Below, piece by piece: positions 1 through 13,200 of a stretch of DNA of 64,000 nucleotides. The stretch is from positions 9,570,432 through 9,634,431 of the forward strand of contig CAIIXF020000012.1 of NCBI GenBank assembly GCA_903813345.2, written 5' to 3'. Both the position numbers and the translations under genes were made by a program. The notes below the pieces were generated by a model. The model was not told the DNA's origin. It ran no database searches and saw nothing but the letters and a program-made list of their open reading frames with translations. This DNA is from Owenia fusiformis. Taxonomy: Eukaryota; Annelida; Polychaeta; Sabellida; Oweniidae. Every line of letters starts with the position of its first letter. Position 1 is the first letter of the stretch.

Positions 1-2689
1 TTTCTAAAGAAAAATAGTAACTCAACCAGATATAAATTAGAGAATATAATTTTAACATAGATGAAAGCATTGTGTTAATTATTCTGGATATTTATTAGAG
101 GCCTCGATGTAAATGTTGCATAAGATATTTCGGAGTTTGGGACACTGTTGCAGTTTTCAATAACTTCTTGTTGGATCATGACTGTTTTACAATGGTTGTA
201 TTTGATAAACTGGTTTTCGATTATGTGGAAATCGTGGTTTAAACGGCATGGTCCTACACTTTACTAAAATGTTACGTTTCCTGAATCGTCAAGGTTAACA
301 TACAGTGCAAAAAGAATAAAGTGATAGCTGCTTATTATGTCGCTTGAATGGTTATCAACAACAGGCCAAGGTCGAGATAAATAGTTAACATAGCATGGGG
401 GAATTTCGGATGAGTTCGATTATGCAAAAATCGTATAAAAATGTAAAGGAGCACGTAGGTTATCGCAAACAATTTAAGACGATACTATCTTGAATTATCA
501 ATATTTTCTGATCATGTGATATTTAAGAGGCAATGGACCAATCAACAAATGCAACCTTTTATTATATATTATATATATAATATATATTACTCGTATATTG
601 TTGAATGCATTATTAGAATGTGCTTTGAGACATGTTCGATTTCCTAAAAGGAAAAGTGGATTCTTCCAGGGACTTAACGATACTGAATTTGGATGACCAA
701 AATGAGCTGAATCCAATGAATAGCAGAGAGGTTTTCCAATGGGGAAATAACATGGGGAACACTAACCTTAGAGGAATTCAATTTTCCTTTCAAGAACTAT
801 TTGATACATCAAAATAAAGAATATTAATGCTTAAAATATGATTGCATTTTTGATGAAAATGAGTTCAACATCTTTAAAAAAGCATGTCGATAGGTTGATT
901 GCTAGCTAAATACCTCAGAGTCTGATTGACTTAATTATCATTGTTTACACTTTTCTTTGAGATAATGAATGGATCTAGCCTAAAAGATAAACCTATCTTC
1001 ATGGTCAGAAAATAGTCATAATCCAAGATGCAACCGTCTGAAATTGTTTGCGATAACGTACCTGAACCTTTGGATTGGGTTTTGGAAATTGGTCACAAAC
1101 TTGGATTACATAAAATTGTAAGCCAGACATAAGGCGGCACTTTTAACGCACTCGTTATCTCGACCGCGTCATTGAAATGTGAATGATAATAGCATTTGTA
1201 TATTATATGACAGAAACTATTTTTGAACTTTGAACTTATATTTTACTTAGATGTAACTCCACTTATCTTTCAACAATGACTGGTTTACTGTTAAGTTTAT
1301 TTCGCATTGAAACAACAATAAGTCACAAACTATAGTTTTTAATTCGTTTTATTTCAAATAGTTGGTAGTCGACGCACAGAATATATGTTATAAGGATTTA
1401 AGTTCGTTTGTCTGGATAAAATTTTAATGGGGTCAAATCACAGGAAATACCCAGTATTCGAGATTTTATCATCTCATTATACCCTTCATCGCATTTTTAT
1501 CATTGACACTCAGGCAAATCAGGTCTCAGTCGACGGTACATTAAATCATGGACTTCAAATAATTATTAGAAGTCCATGATTAAATTAATGTTCATCGGCG
1601 GGATTTCATTCAACATGACGCAATTCTGAGTGCAAGTTTGTAAGAATTAAAACACTCTCCTGTAGTTATATCTTTACATATTTTTGTAAAAGTTAAAACA
1701 CTCTCCTCTCCTTTACATATTTTAGTAAAATCTTTTCTGTTCGTAGCTTTGAACGATCTAACAATTATAGGTTCGGGGCCGATATAAAGATGGCAGCACG
1801 AACAGAATCCAGTATTATCTTTTCATAGGTAGATGGATAGACACAGATCGATTACCATGGCTGCCATCTTTATATAAAAAAAATTATTTCTATCGACCTA
1901 AGCCTATGTGGATGATATAAGTACTTGAAACGGTGTTACTCGTATTATAAACCAGTCTAAAGGTCTAACCATCACTAGAAGGTGTTTCCCTTTGGTACAA
2001 ATGCATTGTCGCAGCTATTAGCCAGATGAGGAGCCAGTGGATCTTCTTTTTTAAAACTTAAGCGGGTCTATTCGTGAAAGAAAAACACTATAGATGTGGG
2101 TCCATTTTTAGAGAAAAAATCCTTAGATGTGGGTAGATATTTTGAATCTCAGCGGTACCACCCTGTACAAAAAGTTGACCAGTGTCCCCCAGGTCTATAG
2201 TCTGTAATGGGGTTTGTATCTTAGACCACATGTATAATTATAATGTCATTTTTATCATAAATTGTTACATTCGATTTCGCAGCGTTGGCTAATCTAAAAT
2301 TCATTTTACAAAGCGCATTACATTACGTATCCGTAGTAAACATAGCGATAGGGATACGTACAGGTATATTTTACGCTAATCTTAGCCTCCCTAATACTAT
2401 CATTAATACGTATGTCTAACTTGTTCAACTCGTGTGGATTTCTCAGATACCACTTTCACTGGGTTTGAACAGTGACTATATGAGAAATGTCTACCGGGAG
2501 CGTTTTCAGAATCATAGAGATGCTGCGATGATGACATCTATTATTTGGTCAAAGAGATGCTATGATAAGGACTGATAATAATAATGGTGCTGACTAAAAT
2601 GGTGATGTCATAAAGCTGTCATAGAGTAGAGACAACACCATACTTATATCATTGACGTTCGTTGCTATAGACATACTGGATACTAAATA
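1..2689. other. Non-coding flank beyond the gene's 3' end
   Basis: I see no supported gene here. Visible structure: an AT-rich palindrome of about 50 bp near 555-595; a hairpin with 12 bp arms (ATCATGGACTTC and its complement) at about 1539-1586; and an inverted pair (GATATAAAGATGGCAGC / GCTGCCATCTTTATAT) at about 1778-1876, probably a small inverted-repeat element. The open frames at 498-817 are short and lack any family resemblance. Confidence 0.5.
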
Positions 2690-4155
2690 AAAGGAGACAC
2701 AAGTAAAATAGATTTATTGTATTTTGTATTTTATAAATATATATATATCCCGTATGTACATATTACATGTATTATAACTGCATTCATGCTTTCTCTAAAT
2801 ATACTCTAAATTAAATACTTTAAATTATACAATGGTATCAAGTTCTCCTCGGATGCGTATTCTAAGTTTGTTTACTTAGTTCTATGGAAAACAATGATTA
2901 AAAAATGTCACCACCTGCCATTTGTTACAGACGCCAAATACCAACCACTGTCCATAGAGACTATAACAATATGTCACCAGTTCTGGTAATGACATAATTA
3001 TCTGTGTACTCTTATATGTACTAGCAAGCACAACAGTGTATTTATAATAACTACCCTCATTTTAAGAAACTTTAAGCCACCATGTTTGAAAATTTATTGT
3101 AATTGTATGTTATATGCTTTCCATAAAATGTAGGAAATAAGAAATATGAACATAATTCAAATTCAATCAATGGAAACCTCAATCAATCGATAGATAAATC
3201 AATCAATCCAAAGATTTATCAATCAAACAATCAATGTACCATGATTGATCGATCAATCAAGCCTCAATCAATCAATATGTTTTCAATCAATCAATGGGTA
3301 CCTCAATTGAACAAGGGATGCATAATTCATCACCAGATACATTATCTATTTCAAAATAATATTCTGAGTTTAATATTCTATATCATATTGCACAATAAAA
3401 TGAAAGCCAAAATAGATTAATAATTCTATAATATAATTGAACAATTAAATCATTAATGTTTATTACATACACAAAATGACACCAAATAAAATTTGCTTGC
3501 TTGTTTGATGATCCAAAAATCAAAATATATTCACTTATGAATATCTCATATATTCATTACAGAATAAACACAATAATATACAGAATAAAATGATTCATTG
3601 ATATCAACTTATTATGCCACCCTTCGTTTACTGATACATGTTGTTAAATAATATATATATAAGATTTATGTACTGGAGGGTACTATTTAGAGTATTCATA
3701 GCATTTTTCAACAAATCATTTTTACCCATGGAATTTCAGAGTGGTATACCAATATTTATGTAGCTAGATCATTCTGGTTCAATAATTACCATTCATCAGG
3801 GTTCTATTTATAGTATTTAGGAACCCCTAACTGACTGACCTTTATTACTAACAACTTAAAGCCTAAAATATATTAAAACAGCCTTATATTTGTATTTTTC
3901 TTGAGAATTTGTCAAAAATTAGAATATAAGAGTAGCATTTTGTCCCAATCTTAATATGGGAATTATATATTCTACCTTTTTGATATACTCTCAGTTCAAG
4001 GCTTTTATTAGTTCCAGACTAAAAAATGGTCCCAAGGCCAAAACAACAGTTGTACTGACAATGTATAGTCCATTTTCAATCAAACTTTCCATGCTTTATA
4101 AATAATGTTTTTCCAGAAATGTGTCTTGTCTAACAGGTTGCAAAATTAAAGATTT
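2690..4155 (-). other. Probable CASP 3' untranslated region and downstream sequence
   Basis: About 1.4 kb of AT-rich sequence follows the CASP stop codon without recognisable coding sequence. Minus-strand AATAAA hexamers occur at several points (for example 4004-4009 and 2713-2718), so the poly(A) site cannot be fixed. The stretch contains an (AATC)n-like repeat at about 3155-3300 and a copy of the ATGTCACCACCTGCC repeat family at 2905-3000. Confidence 0.5.
2905..3000. repeat. Dispersed repeat family ATGTCACCACCTGCCATTTG, copy a
   Basis: One of at least five copies in the window (also 6650-6795, 23540-23670, 33815-33935 and 34385-34480). The shared order is ATGTCACCACCTGCCATTTG, TTACAGACGCCGAATGC-like, CCAACxxCC, then AAAAGTTGGAxACTATA and GTGACATAAT. 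The ends ATGTCACCA and GGTGACAT are inverted, so it is probably a short non-autonomous DNA element. Confidence 0.7.
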
Positions 4156-4210
4156 TCAGCTTCCGTGCCCATCATTTTGTCCGTGAACATTCCACATATG
4201 CTCAGCAAAC
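4156..4210 (-). CDS. CUX1: CASP-specific last exon: short tail after the membrane helix
   Basis: This 55 nt of coding sequence completes a Lys codon, then encodes [17 protein letters not shown] and TGA. The human tail is FADHLHKFHENDNG followed by a few residues. Acceptor TTTTTCCAG. Similarity of [14 protein letters not shown] to FADHLHKFHENDNG and the fitting phase make the call reliable despite its length. Confidence 0.92.
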
Positions 4211-7200
4211 CTGGAAAAATTAAAAACATTAATTAACCTAGGGCTTTTCCATTTAAAAATATTGGGTATGAGCAGTTCCAAGCATTTGAATTCACAGTCC
4301 CATAGTTCAATCTAATTCCACAGAACATAGTATTTCAAATAATATGCATTCTTGAACCAAACAAGGCTAATTTTAGATTCTTGTGCTTTTTAGATTATAT
4401 CTTTAAATTTCATCAATTTCATAATTTTGTTTTGTTTTATAAACTGTTTACAATGTGTAATCGATCCTTCCTAAACAAACAATTCTAACTTACGAGTAGT
4501 TTCAAACATAAAAAATGGGCTTTAGCAATATGTACCAATGTTACTGTATACAAGTTTATTTTAGCTATAGGCCTCAAATGATTGGAAATTAAGAATTGTT
4601 ATCAAAAACTTTGAAATATAAATATCAAACATTAGAAAATAAACATTTATGTCACCACTTTTTGGTGATAGCATAACCAGAACAACGGCAACGCCAAAGC
4701 GTAGCGAATCCCATCGAACAGAAATGGCTGGCATTTTTACGAACGAAATATATAGCAAACATCATAAAACAACACACCAGAAAGGCCACCATTTTCAAAA
4801 CGGTTGCTCACTAGTCCAGTTGTCATCAGAAGAAATAATATGCTTTTAAGTAGCCACCTATAAAATTTTTGAAAAATCGCATATATGTACTTGTAAAATA
4901 ACACACATAAAAATGGTGGCCATTTTTCAAAATGGCTGACTACTCCCCAAAGTTTTATTAGACAATGTGCCATGCTTAAAGTATTCACATATCAAATATG
5001 AACAAAATTGCTCCACTACTTTTCGAGTTATAGTAAAAAATGTAAAAATGACAGCCATTTTTATAAAATGGCTGCCTACTATCTGAAGTGTCATGAGACA
5101 GTGTGCAAGGCTCATGAGTATTCACATATCAAATATTACCAAATCGCTTCACTACTTTTCAAGTTATAGTAAAAAACATAAAAATGGTGACCATTTTCAA
5201 AATGGCCACCTACTACCCAAAGTGTCATTAGACAGTGTGCCATGCTTATAGTATTCACATATGAAACATACCAAATATGAACAAAATCGCTTCACTACTT
5301 TTCGAGTTATAGTAAAATATGTTACAATTTTTTTTTCAAAATGGCCGCATTCTACCAAAAGTGTCATAGGACGGTGTGCCATGCTTATAGTATTCACATA
5401 CCAAATATGAACAAAATCGCTCCACTACTTTTCGAGTTATAGCAAAAATCGTAAAATAACGAGTAAAGGCCGCCATTTTTCAAGATGGCTGCCATGTGCT
5501 TCTTTAATGTCTACATTTATAGCTTTATTAATGTCCTTCATAATTTTTTTACATTTAAAACATATTGCTATTACAGTTTTACATATTGCACCTAAATTAC
5601 TGTAAAATCGGCACTAAAATGGCCGCCATTTTGAATTGAGCAGCCATTTTGAAAATCGGCTTTCGAGCAGAACTTCTACCTCCATAGGGTATATGTGTAC
5701 AAAATATGAACAAAATCGGGCCAACGGTATTTGAGTTATCGCCCGGACGGACGGACAGACGGACGGACGGACGTACGTACGGATGGACGTACGTACGGAC
5801 GGACGTACGGACGGACGGACGGACGGACGGACGGAGGCGTTCCCTATATCCCTCCGAACTTCGTTCGATGGGATAATAACCAACATGGTATTATCACATT
5901 GCTGTATTACATATATAGGGGTTATGCACTGGGAGGTTTTGCATACAGGGAATATCCCGAGGGATATACAATATATCTTCCCGAGGGACCGAAGGGACCG
6001 AGGGAAGATGTATTGTATATCCCGAGGGAAGATGTATTGTATATCCCAAGGGATATTCCATGTATCCAAACCGACCGTGCATAACTGGTGTATCTCATAC
6101 TTTTTAAAACTTTTTAAAACTTTTTTAAACTTTTGAAAAATTCCCGGGAGCAGGATGGATATATTATATCTGCCCGCATTTGGCCTGGAGTGGGACATAT
6201 ACAATATATCCTGCCCGCTCCTCAGATATGATATATATTCCCGAGTGATATCTACCCCAAACCCACTTAAGTATGAGATACACATGTGTATCTCATACTT
6301 GAGTGGGTTTGGGGTAGATATCACCCGGGAATATATATCGTATCTTAGGAGCGGGCAGGATATATTCTATATGTCAACAAATATAAATATATCCCTCAGG
6401 ATATACCCTATATCCAAAACCTCCCAGTACATAACCCTTATATATCTGTATATTATACATACTTTTGATGACAATCGACAGCAAGATCTCGTTTACATGA
6501 CTCCGTATGTGCCACCTTGTAAAGCACCAGGAAGACCAGGCAATGTAGAAGCATTGTATAGAAGAAAGCAATGGTCCTTGCAACCTTGTTTCCCATGATG
6601 AATCTCCCCTATAACAACACACGGGAATTCAATAAGTACAGACATTAACATGCAAAATGTCACTACCTGCCATTTGTTACAGACGCCGAATGCAGAACAC
6701 TAATCACCGAATGCCAATCACCAACTGGCAAACACTGTTCACAAAAAGTTGGACAGTATAAAAATATGACACTGCTTGTGGTGGTGACATAATAATGATT
6801 ATCCTACACTTAGTGTACTAAATGTATAATAACATTAAAAAATAAATTTGATATTTATTGGCAAAATGAATAACCGGAGGATATCATGATGATATACTCC
6901 GGGTGGAGGATATCGTGACGATATACTCCAGAAAACCAAATATGCTGAAGATATTGTGACGATATACTCCGCTTGTTGATTTCCCGCCAAATTGACTCTA
7001 TTTGGCATGAAATTTATTTTGCAATGATATTATACATTTAGTACACTCTTTGTCATCCTCCTAAGCAGGCTTCCAGAATCAGTACCTCCTTCTTACACCC
7101 TGCTATAAGCAGTTAGCACTACCCCGATTAAGAACTCGCAATCTGATTGGCTGTCGCAACACTGCGACAGAAATCATGTATACGTCATCGGCGCATAATT

Positions 7201-10200
7201 AGATCACGTGATTCAGTTTAATCGGGCGCTTCCAACTTGGTTATAGCAGGGTGTAAGAAGGAGGTACGGATTCTGGAAGCCTGCTTAGGAGGATGACTCT
7301 TTGTAAGTGCAGGATAATAAGAACATCCTATGATTTTTTCAGAATATCATTTTAATCTACTCGGTGATATTGATATATGCACTCGTTCGCTTTGCTCTCC
7401 TGTGCAGATATCAATATCATCTCGTAGATAAAAACAATATTCCTCAAAATCATAGGATATCCTATAAATATTATGCATTGCTAAACATAGGCATGAATCC
7501 ACTGGGGCAAAATCCCACTTGCCCCTTAGAGTCGCACAAGGTCCCGCTCAATGTTACTCTATGGAGGTCTCAAGTGCCCCATTGGTGTATGTTGGGCTAT
7601 ACATTATAACCTGCAAACAGAGCTGCACATAAGTTGGACACTTCAAAATTCTGTTTCTGATCAAGTTAGTGTAAAATATTGAACAAATATTTCACTCTAT
7701 TGAGATGAATACCTGTACATCTTTCACAAGTGATATTCCACGAAGCCCGAAGGGCAAGTGGAATATCACCTTGTGAAAGTGCTACAGGTATTCACCGAAA
7801 ATAGAGTGAAATATTTGTTTTATTATATCACTGTCTAGCTAAACATCCCTAATATTATTAAGTCATTAAGTCTTCAGATGTTTTTACGAATCTACTCGGT
7901 TCGTCCGCCATTTTGACTTACATTGAACTAAATTATTTACACTGAACGAAAACAAATTCTTTGAAAATTCCCAGGAGCGTGGGATATCGCTAGATATCTC
8001 ACGGTTGTCTTATCTGATTAGCATTGGCATTGAATATCGCCAGATATCCCACGAAATCGAAATGTGACCCGGTTTTGACCAATCACACTGTCGCTAGCTA
8101 GATAGTGATATAATAATATACCTTAGTTAAATTTGCTCCGATTTTCACTACAGCGCCCGTAGTATTTTGTTCAAAATTGAATACAATATAGAACAAAACA
8201 CTCAATCGGCTGGGCGCCGGCCGATGGATTGGAGCAAATGTGACCAATGCTTAAGTGGAACACCTTCCAAGTGGTTTTGAGGTACCAAAGATGTTCCATT
8301 TACACAAGTTTTAGATGAAGTACATGTAGACACCATTTCAAAAATTGAGTAATCACAATTTAAACATTCTTTGTGAATCATTAGCCAAATAAACCTACCA
8401 TGCTCAGAGTAATTTTATCATAAGGCTTCAGGTCCATGTATTTCCTTTGTCTTTCCTGGAATATAAAAAAACTTAATAAAGAGTGGATTATGAAATATAA
8501 AGACATCTGTTACCCAGTTAACTAATCATCAAAGATGAAAATAGGACCAATTCAGTGATTCACACATTGTTCCATAGACATTATTTATTCACTATCAGTG
8601 GATGAAAACACATGCTTCAGTTAGAACCATTCAAAAATATCCAGAGTCTTAAATTTTCAATAACGTCCATATTTGATATCTCGATTCTTTTTTACAAAAT
8701 AAGGATTGTATTGAATTAAGTGACTATTGCAAGTTTGTAACATGGACAGCTATGGCAGTCTGGCCCAAGCAAAACGAAGAATGACAAGGGTGACATCTAA
8801 TATGTCAGCTTTTATCAGCTATTTAGAATCTATACTATTCTTGTTTGATGATGATAAACATAGACCTACTTTTTTGGTAAATGATGAGAATGGGTCTAGC
8901 TTTTCATTATACTGAGTAGAGTACTTGTTGTTCCCCCCTCCAATATCATAGACTTACTTTTTTCATAGACTTACTTTTTTGGTAAATGATGAGAATGGGT
9001 CTAGCTTTTCATTATACTGAGTAGAGTACTTGTCTTCTGTGTCATCTTCAACATGGGAACGACCCTACAAACATTATACATCAAATATTTCCAATTTGAT
9101 AAATGTTGAACTCCATTGGCAACATATTTATTTTTTTTCATTAAAATCAATGTAACATATTTACAGGTTGTAGTGGCTATGACCCCCAAGAGTTACATTA
9201 CAACCATGATCCTTGTAATAGTACTAGAATATCAACTTCTAAAGATTTTCTAAACCTTACTTTTATCTAAAAGTTAAGTCCTTCATGGTTTAAAATGCAA
9301 ATCTCTTAAAATCTCATAAAAGTGAGACTGAAGGGATTTCAAAGATCTAGCAAAGCCTCCTTTGATGGAAAAATCATATCATTTTCTGATCAGGCTTCAG
9401 ATACAAAGGGAGCTCAGGTTGCTAAGCCTTTTGCACCCACTTGAGGAAAAAACATAATAGCGGAATTGTTTTCTAGTTATTTCAAGCATTGGTCATATTG
9501 TTTATTTTTTACTTACCTTTTGAGGATAGCTTTGTAGGAACTTTATTTTCTCATAAAGTTTGACGTTGTCAGATCTTAGTTTGTCTGTCTCATTTTGAAG
9601 CAAGACAACTTGTTGTTGTTGGGAGAGATTTTGCTGTAAACAAAAAATATATATCTATTTTTCCACTTGAGGAAGTAGTGTTACTGAGCATTTCATCTTG
9701 CTCTTTTGGTGAAGACTCCAACATACAAGCATTTCTTCATGTAACTGAACCAAGACATTTGGAGGATGGAGGTCACAGATCTGTCTTTCAAAAAATCTTG
9801 AAAAATTATACAAAGCAATCTGGAAACTTACAGGGATAAAATCCTAGCTTTTTAAATATTGTCCTTAAATGTGTACACTGTACAGTGTATATGTGTTTGA
9901 GACTATTTTACTATCATGTGCAAAGCTTAACTGCCAAAAATTTGCAAAAACCTTTTTTACATTTTTTCTACTGAAATTGAGGAAGTGTGTTTTGTTTTGC
10001 CTCTTTTACTTTTGGCCCTGGGTTTGTTCCTGACCATACAGAATTCTAAGAACAAAATCAAGGAAATAAGCAGGCATTTTATCAATGCTCTGTTAGAAAA
10101 CTTACAGCTTCCAACTCCTGTGCTCGGACTCTGAATCGTTCACGCTGGCTTTGAACAATCGGCAGTAGTGAGTTGACAGCCATTTTGGAATCTGATGTAG

Positions 10201-13200
10201 GAGCTACAAATAAAGATAACTTTTGATTACAATTACAGTATTTGTATCATAACAACAAACAAGGCCCAAAAAACATGATACCGTAGATCACTAGTATTGT
10301 ACGTCATACAGCGCCGCACTAAGGCAATGGCAAATAATAAGCAATTAACAAGTGATAGGTCATATTGATGTAATTTAGATCCTGACTTATCATGTGATGC
10401 TCCACAGAGCCACATTAAAAGCAAACATGCCCTTATTGAGCCAAGATGAGCAATTAACTTTTGCCAATTTAAGATAACTTGTATTTGTAGGCCTAATGCT
10501 CATAATAGTTATTTTTTCTCATTGAATTTCAAGTTATCTGTATTGTTTCTATTGGACTCAAAGCAAATTTTCTTTTCAAATATATTACTGTTTAAACAAT
10601 TAAGGACTGGTCCAAGTTATATATATTTCTTCTAAATAGAGCTTTATCACTCTCCCAGTTCATTTAACAAAAGTTTTCAGTTCACAATCAGCATAATGTT
10701 ATTGTACAAAAAAACATTGACATTTCACCAAGCCACTTTATGTGTACTTACAAGCTGGGGACATTTCTTTAACTGCATTCGCAACATATTCAGCTGTTTC
10801 TGAAGGTGGACCTGCCTCTCCCTGAAACATATAACACAATGGAATAAAATCCACCATGGGATACACAAAGCATGTCTATTTTAACCCATGCGCTAACTAC
10901 ATTATGAAAACCTACACCCCCAAAATGCAATCTGATTTTCGACGCCGTTTAGGTGCCAAATGGACTGACTAGTCCGGTGGCAAATTTTGGTGTTGAAACG
11001 GTGCCGGAACAGTGCCGAATTTTTTCGATGCCGAAACGTAGCCGAATTATATTGGCTGTGTACATGAAACAATCATGTGAGGAATTTTCTTTCATGTGAC
11101 ATCATCCTAAATGCAGAATAACTTTTAATTTGTGATACCAGACATTTTGTTAGCTGTCATTTGAAAGATTATATGAAGGATGCAGGATTTAATTCTGTAT
11201 TTTCATTAACCAAAATACTTGAATTCCATTTTTATAAATAGCACTTGACTAAATGTCACTTAACATTATTTGTTCAAAATCATCCCATTGGTTTCTGTGA
11301 AATGCTGATCTCTTGAAGACTGGGAATACATTAAATTGGTAATCAAACTAATCTGAAAATCTTCATAATTGATTTTTTAAAGGGTTAAACAACACGGAAC
11401 TGTTTCCTTCTTCAAACCTATATAGAAATATATATTTTCAGCCATATTGTTATAACCTGAGAAACATTTCAGCCCTTGGCACCGGTGTCTTATATATTTC
11501 AGCTATCCTATTCTACAGGTGCCTAGAAGTAATTTCCAAATCTGAATACATACCTCTGCATCAGGTCTGAACATGGTGGAGAGAGCATTGACACTACGTA
11601 GATCTTCCTCCAACTGAACAATCAATTGCTTTTGTTCCTGCATCGTGGCTACAGCATCACTGTACTGCTCTTGGAGACCATTGTAGCGCTCTGAATGGGT
11701 CAAACGAGGATTTTTTAGTTTCTTGGAATTTATAGCACTATGAAGGATTCAAATGGGAATACTTTATAGGGGTTTTCTTAGAATGTGTGGTATAATTTGG
11801 TATTGTGATGGATTAAGTAAAGTCCATTTAAACATAATGACACTGTAAAATATATAATGACAGAATACTCATCAATAAGAGATGCCTTCTCTGATATTGC
11901 AATTTATCACACATTTCAGCATGTGATACAGGAAATATATTTTACAAAGTGTAACACTGCATCATCCACGAAAGCGAGGCTTAAGTGGTGATACATTGTT
12001 ACCCAAGTGGAATATATCCTGTATCACATAAGTTGAAATGTGTGATTATTCATAATGATTTTATCACCTGTCTGGGAGTTTTAAGCATTTTGATTTGGTT
12101 AATCATGATAATGTTCAATACTCTGTACTCCTGGTAATTTTGCCACCATAATTTTGATGCAATAACTGTATTATATTTTGCATATTTCAATATACCATCA
12201 TACCATTGTCTTCATAATTGTCTGTGAAATAATATGGTGCCATACCATTGTTTTCAAACACCAATATCACCATGGTTACCAGTGACATCATATTGTTGCT
12301 ATTGTCTGTAGTGATACAGTCTACCATGTACTAATACACCCTATGCAGACAGAGCCTGTGGGAAATATTGGGTGCGGAGCAAATGAGCGGAGGGTGCAGA
12401 GCTAACGGTTATTTTTGAATTTAAATTTGGGATATTTCTGAAACTAAGCCGTTTTGGGACTTCAAATATACCAAGATATGTGTATTTGACACCAAATATC
12501 AATACAATTGTGAAAATAGTAGCGCAATTCATTCTATAGCGACGCAGTGTGCCTTAAACCTTTCCCAGACCTATATATTTTGAAATTATCTTTTTAATAC
12601 TGAGTCCCCAGCATTCATAAAAAATGGTGTTCAAGGTGCACTATCTATACAAATTATTTTTGCATCTTGGAAGCCAGGCAGTATCTGTGTGATTTTATAA
12701 AAATTCGGAATTTTTTTCAGATATGAGCCCCCTCTAAATATTGGGTGCGGAGCAGCACCATAAACGTAGCTCCGCACCCAATATTTAGAGGGGCTCATAT
12801 CTGAAGAACATTTCCGAATTTTTATAAAATCACACAGATACTGCCTGGCTTCCAAGATGCAAAAATAATTTGCATGGGTAGTGTATCTTGAACACCATTT
12901 TTTATGAATGCTGGGGACGCAGTATTAAAAGGATAGTCTCAAAATATATAGGTCTGGGAAATGTTTAAGGCATACTGCTTCGCTATAAAATGAATTGCAC
13001 TACTATTTTCACAATTTTATTGATATTTGGTGTCAAATACACATATCTTGGTATATTTGAAGTCCCAAAACGGCTTAGTTTCAGAAATATCCCAATTTTA
13101 AATTCAAAAATGACCGTTAGCTCCGCACCCTCCGCTCATTTGCGCCGCACCCAATATTTCCCACAGGCTCTGTCTGCATAGGGTGTAATACAGAATATGC

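Noticed and set aside
5614-6324. Long open frames on both strands (up to 236 codons)
   Set aside because: They run through the GACG microsatellite, the hairpin repeat and the foldback element; the translations are repetitive ([10 protein letters not shown]) and palindromic.
6155-6622. Plus-strand 147-codon frame and a minus 82-codon frame over 6374-6622
   Set aside because: They are other-frame shadows of the CASP transmembrane exon at 6463-6608 plus adjoining repeat.
4156-8455. CASP exon 8399-8455 spliced directly to 4210
   Set aside because: Gives a stop within three codons; the phase requires the intervening transmembrane exon, which was then found at 6463-6608.
8727-8915. Plus-strand 62-codon frame
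   Set aside because: Antisense to the duplicated CASP exon fragment; no family resemblance.
12341-13181. Two matching 63-codon frames on opposite strands
   Set aside because: They are the same sequence in the two arms of the palindrome and have no coding resemblance.
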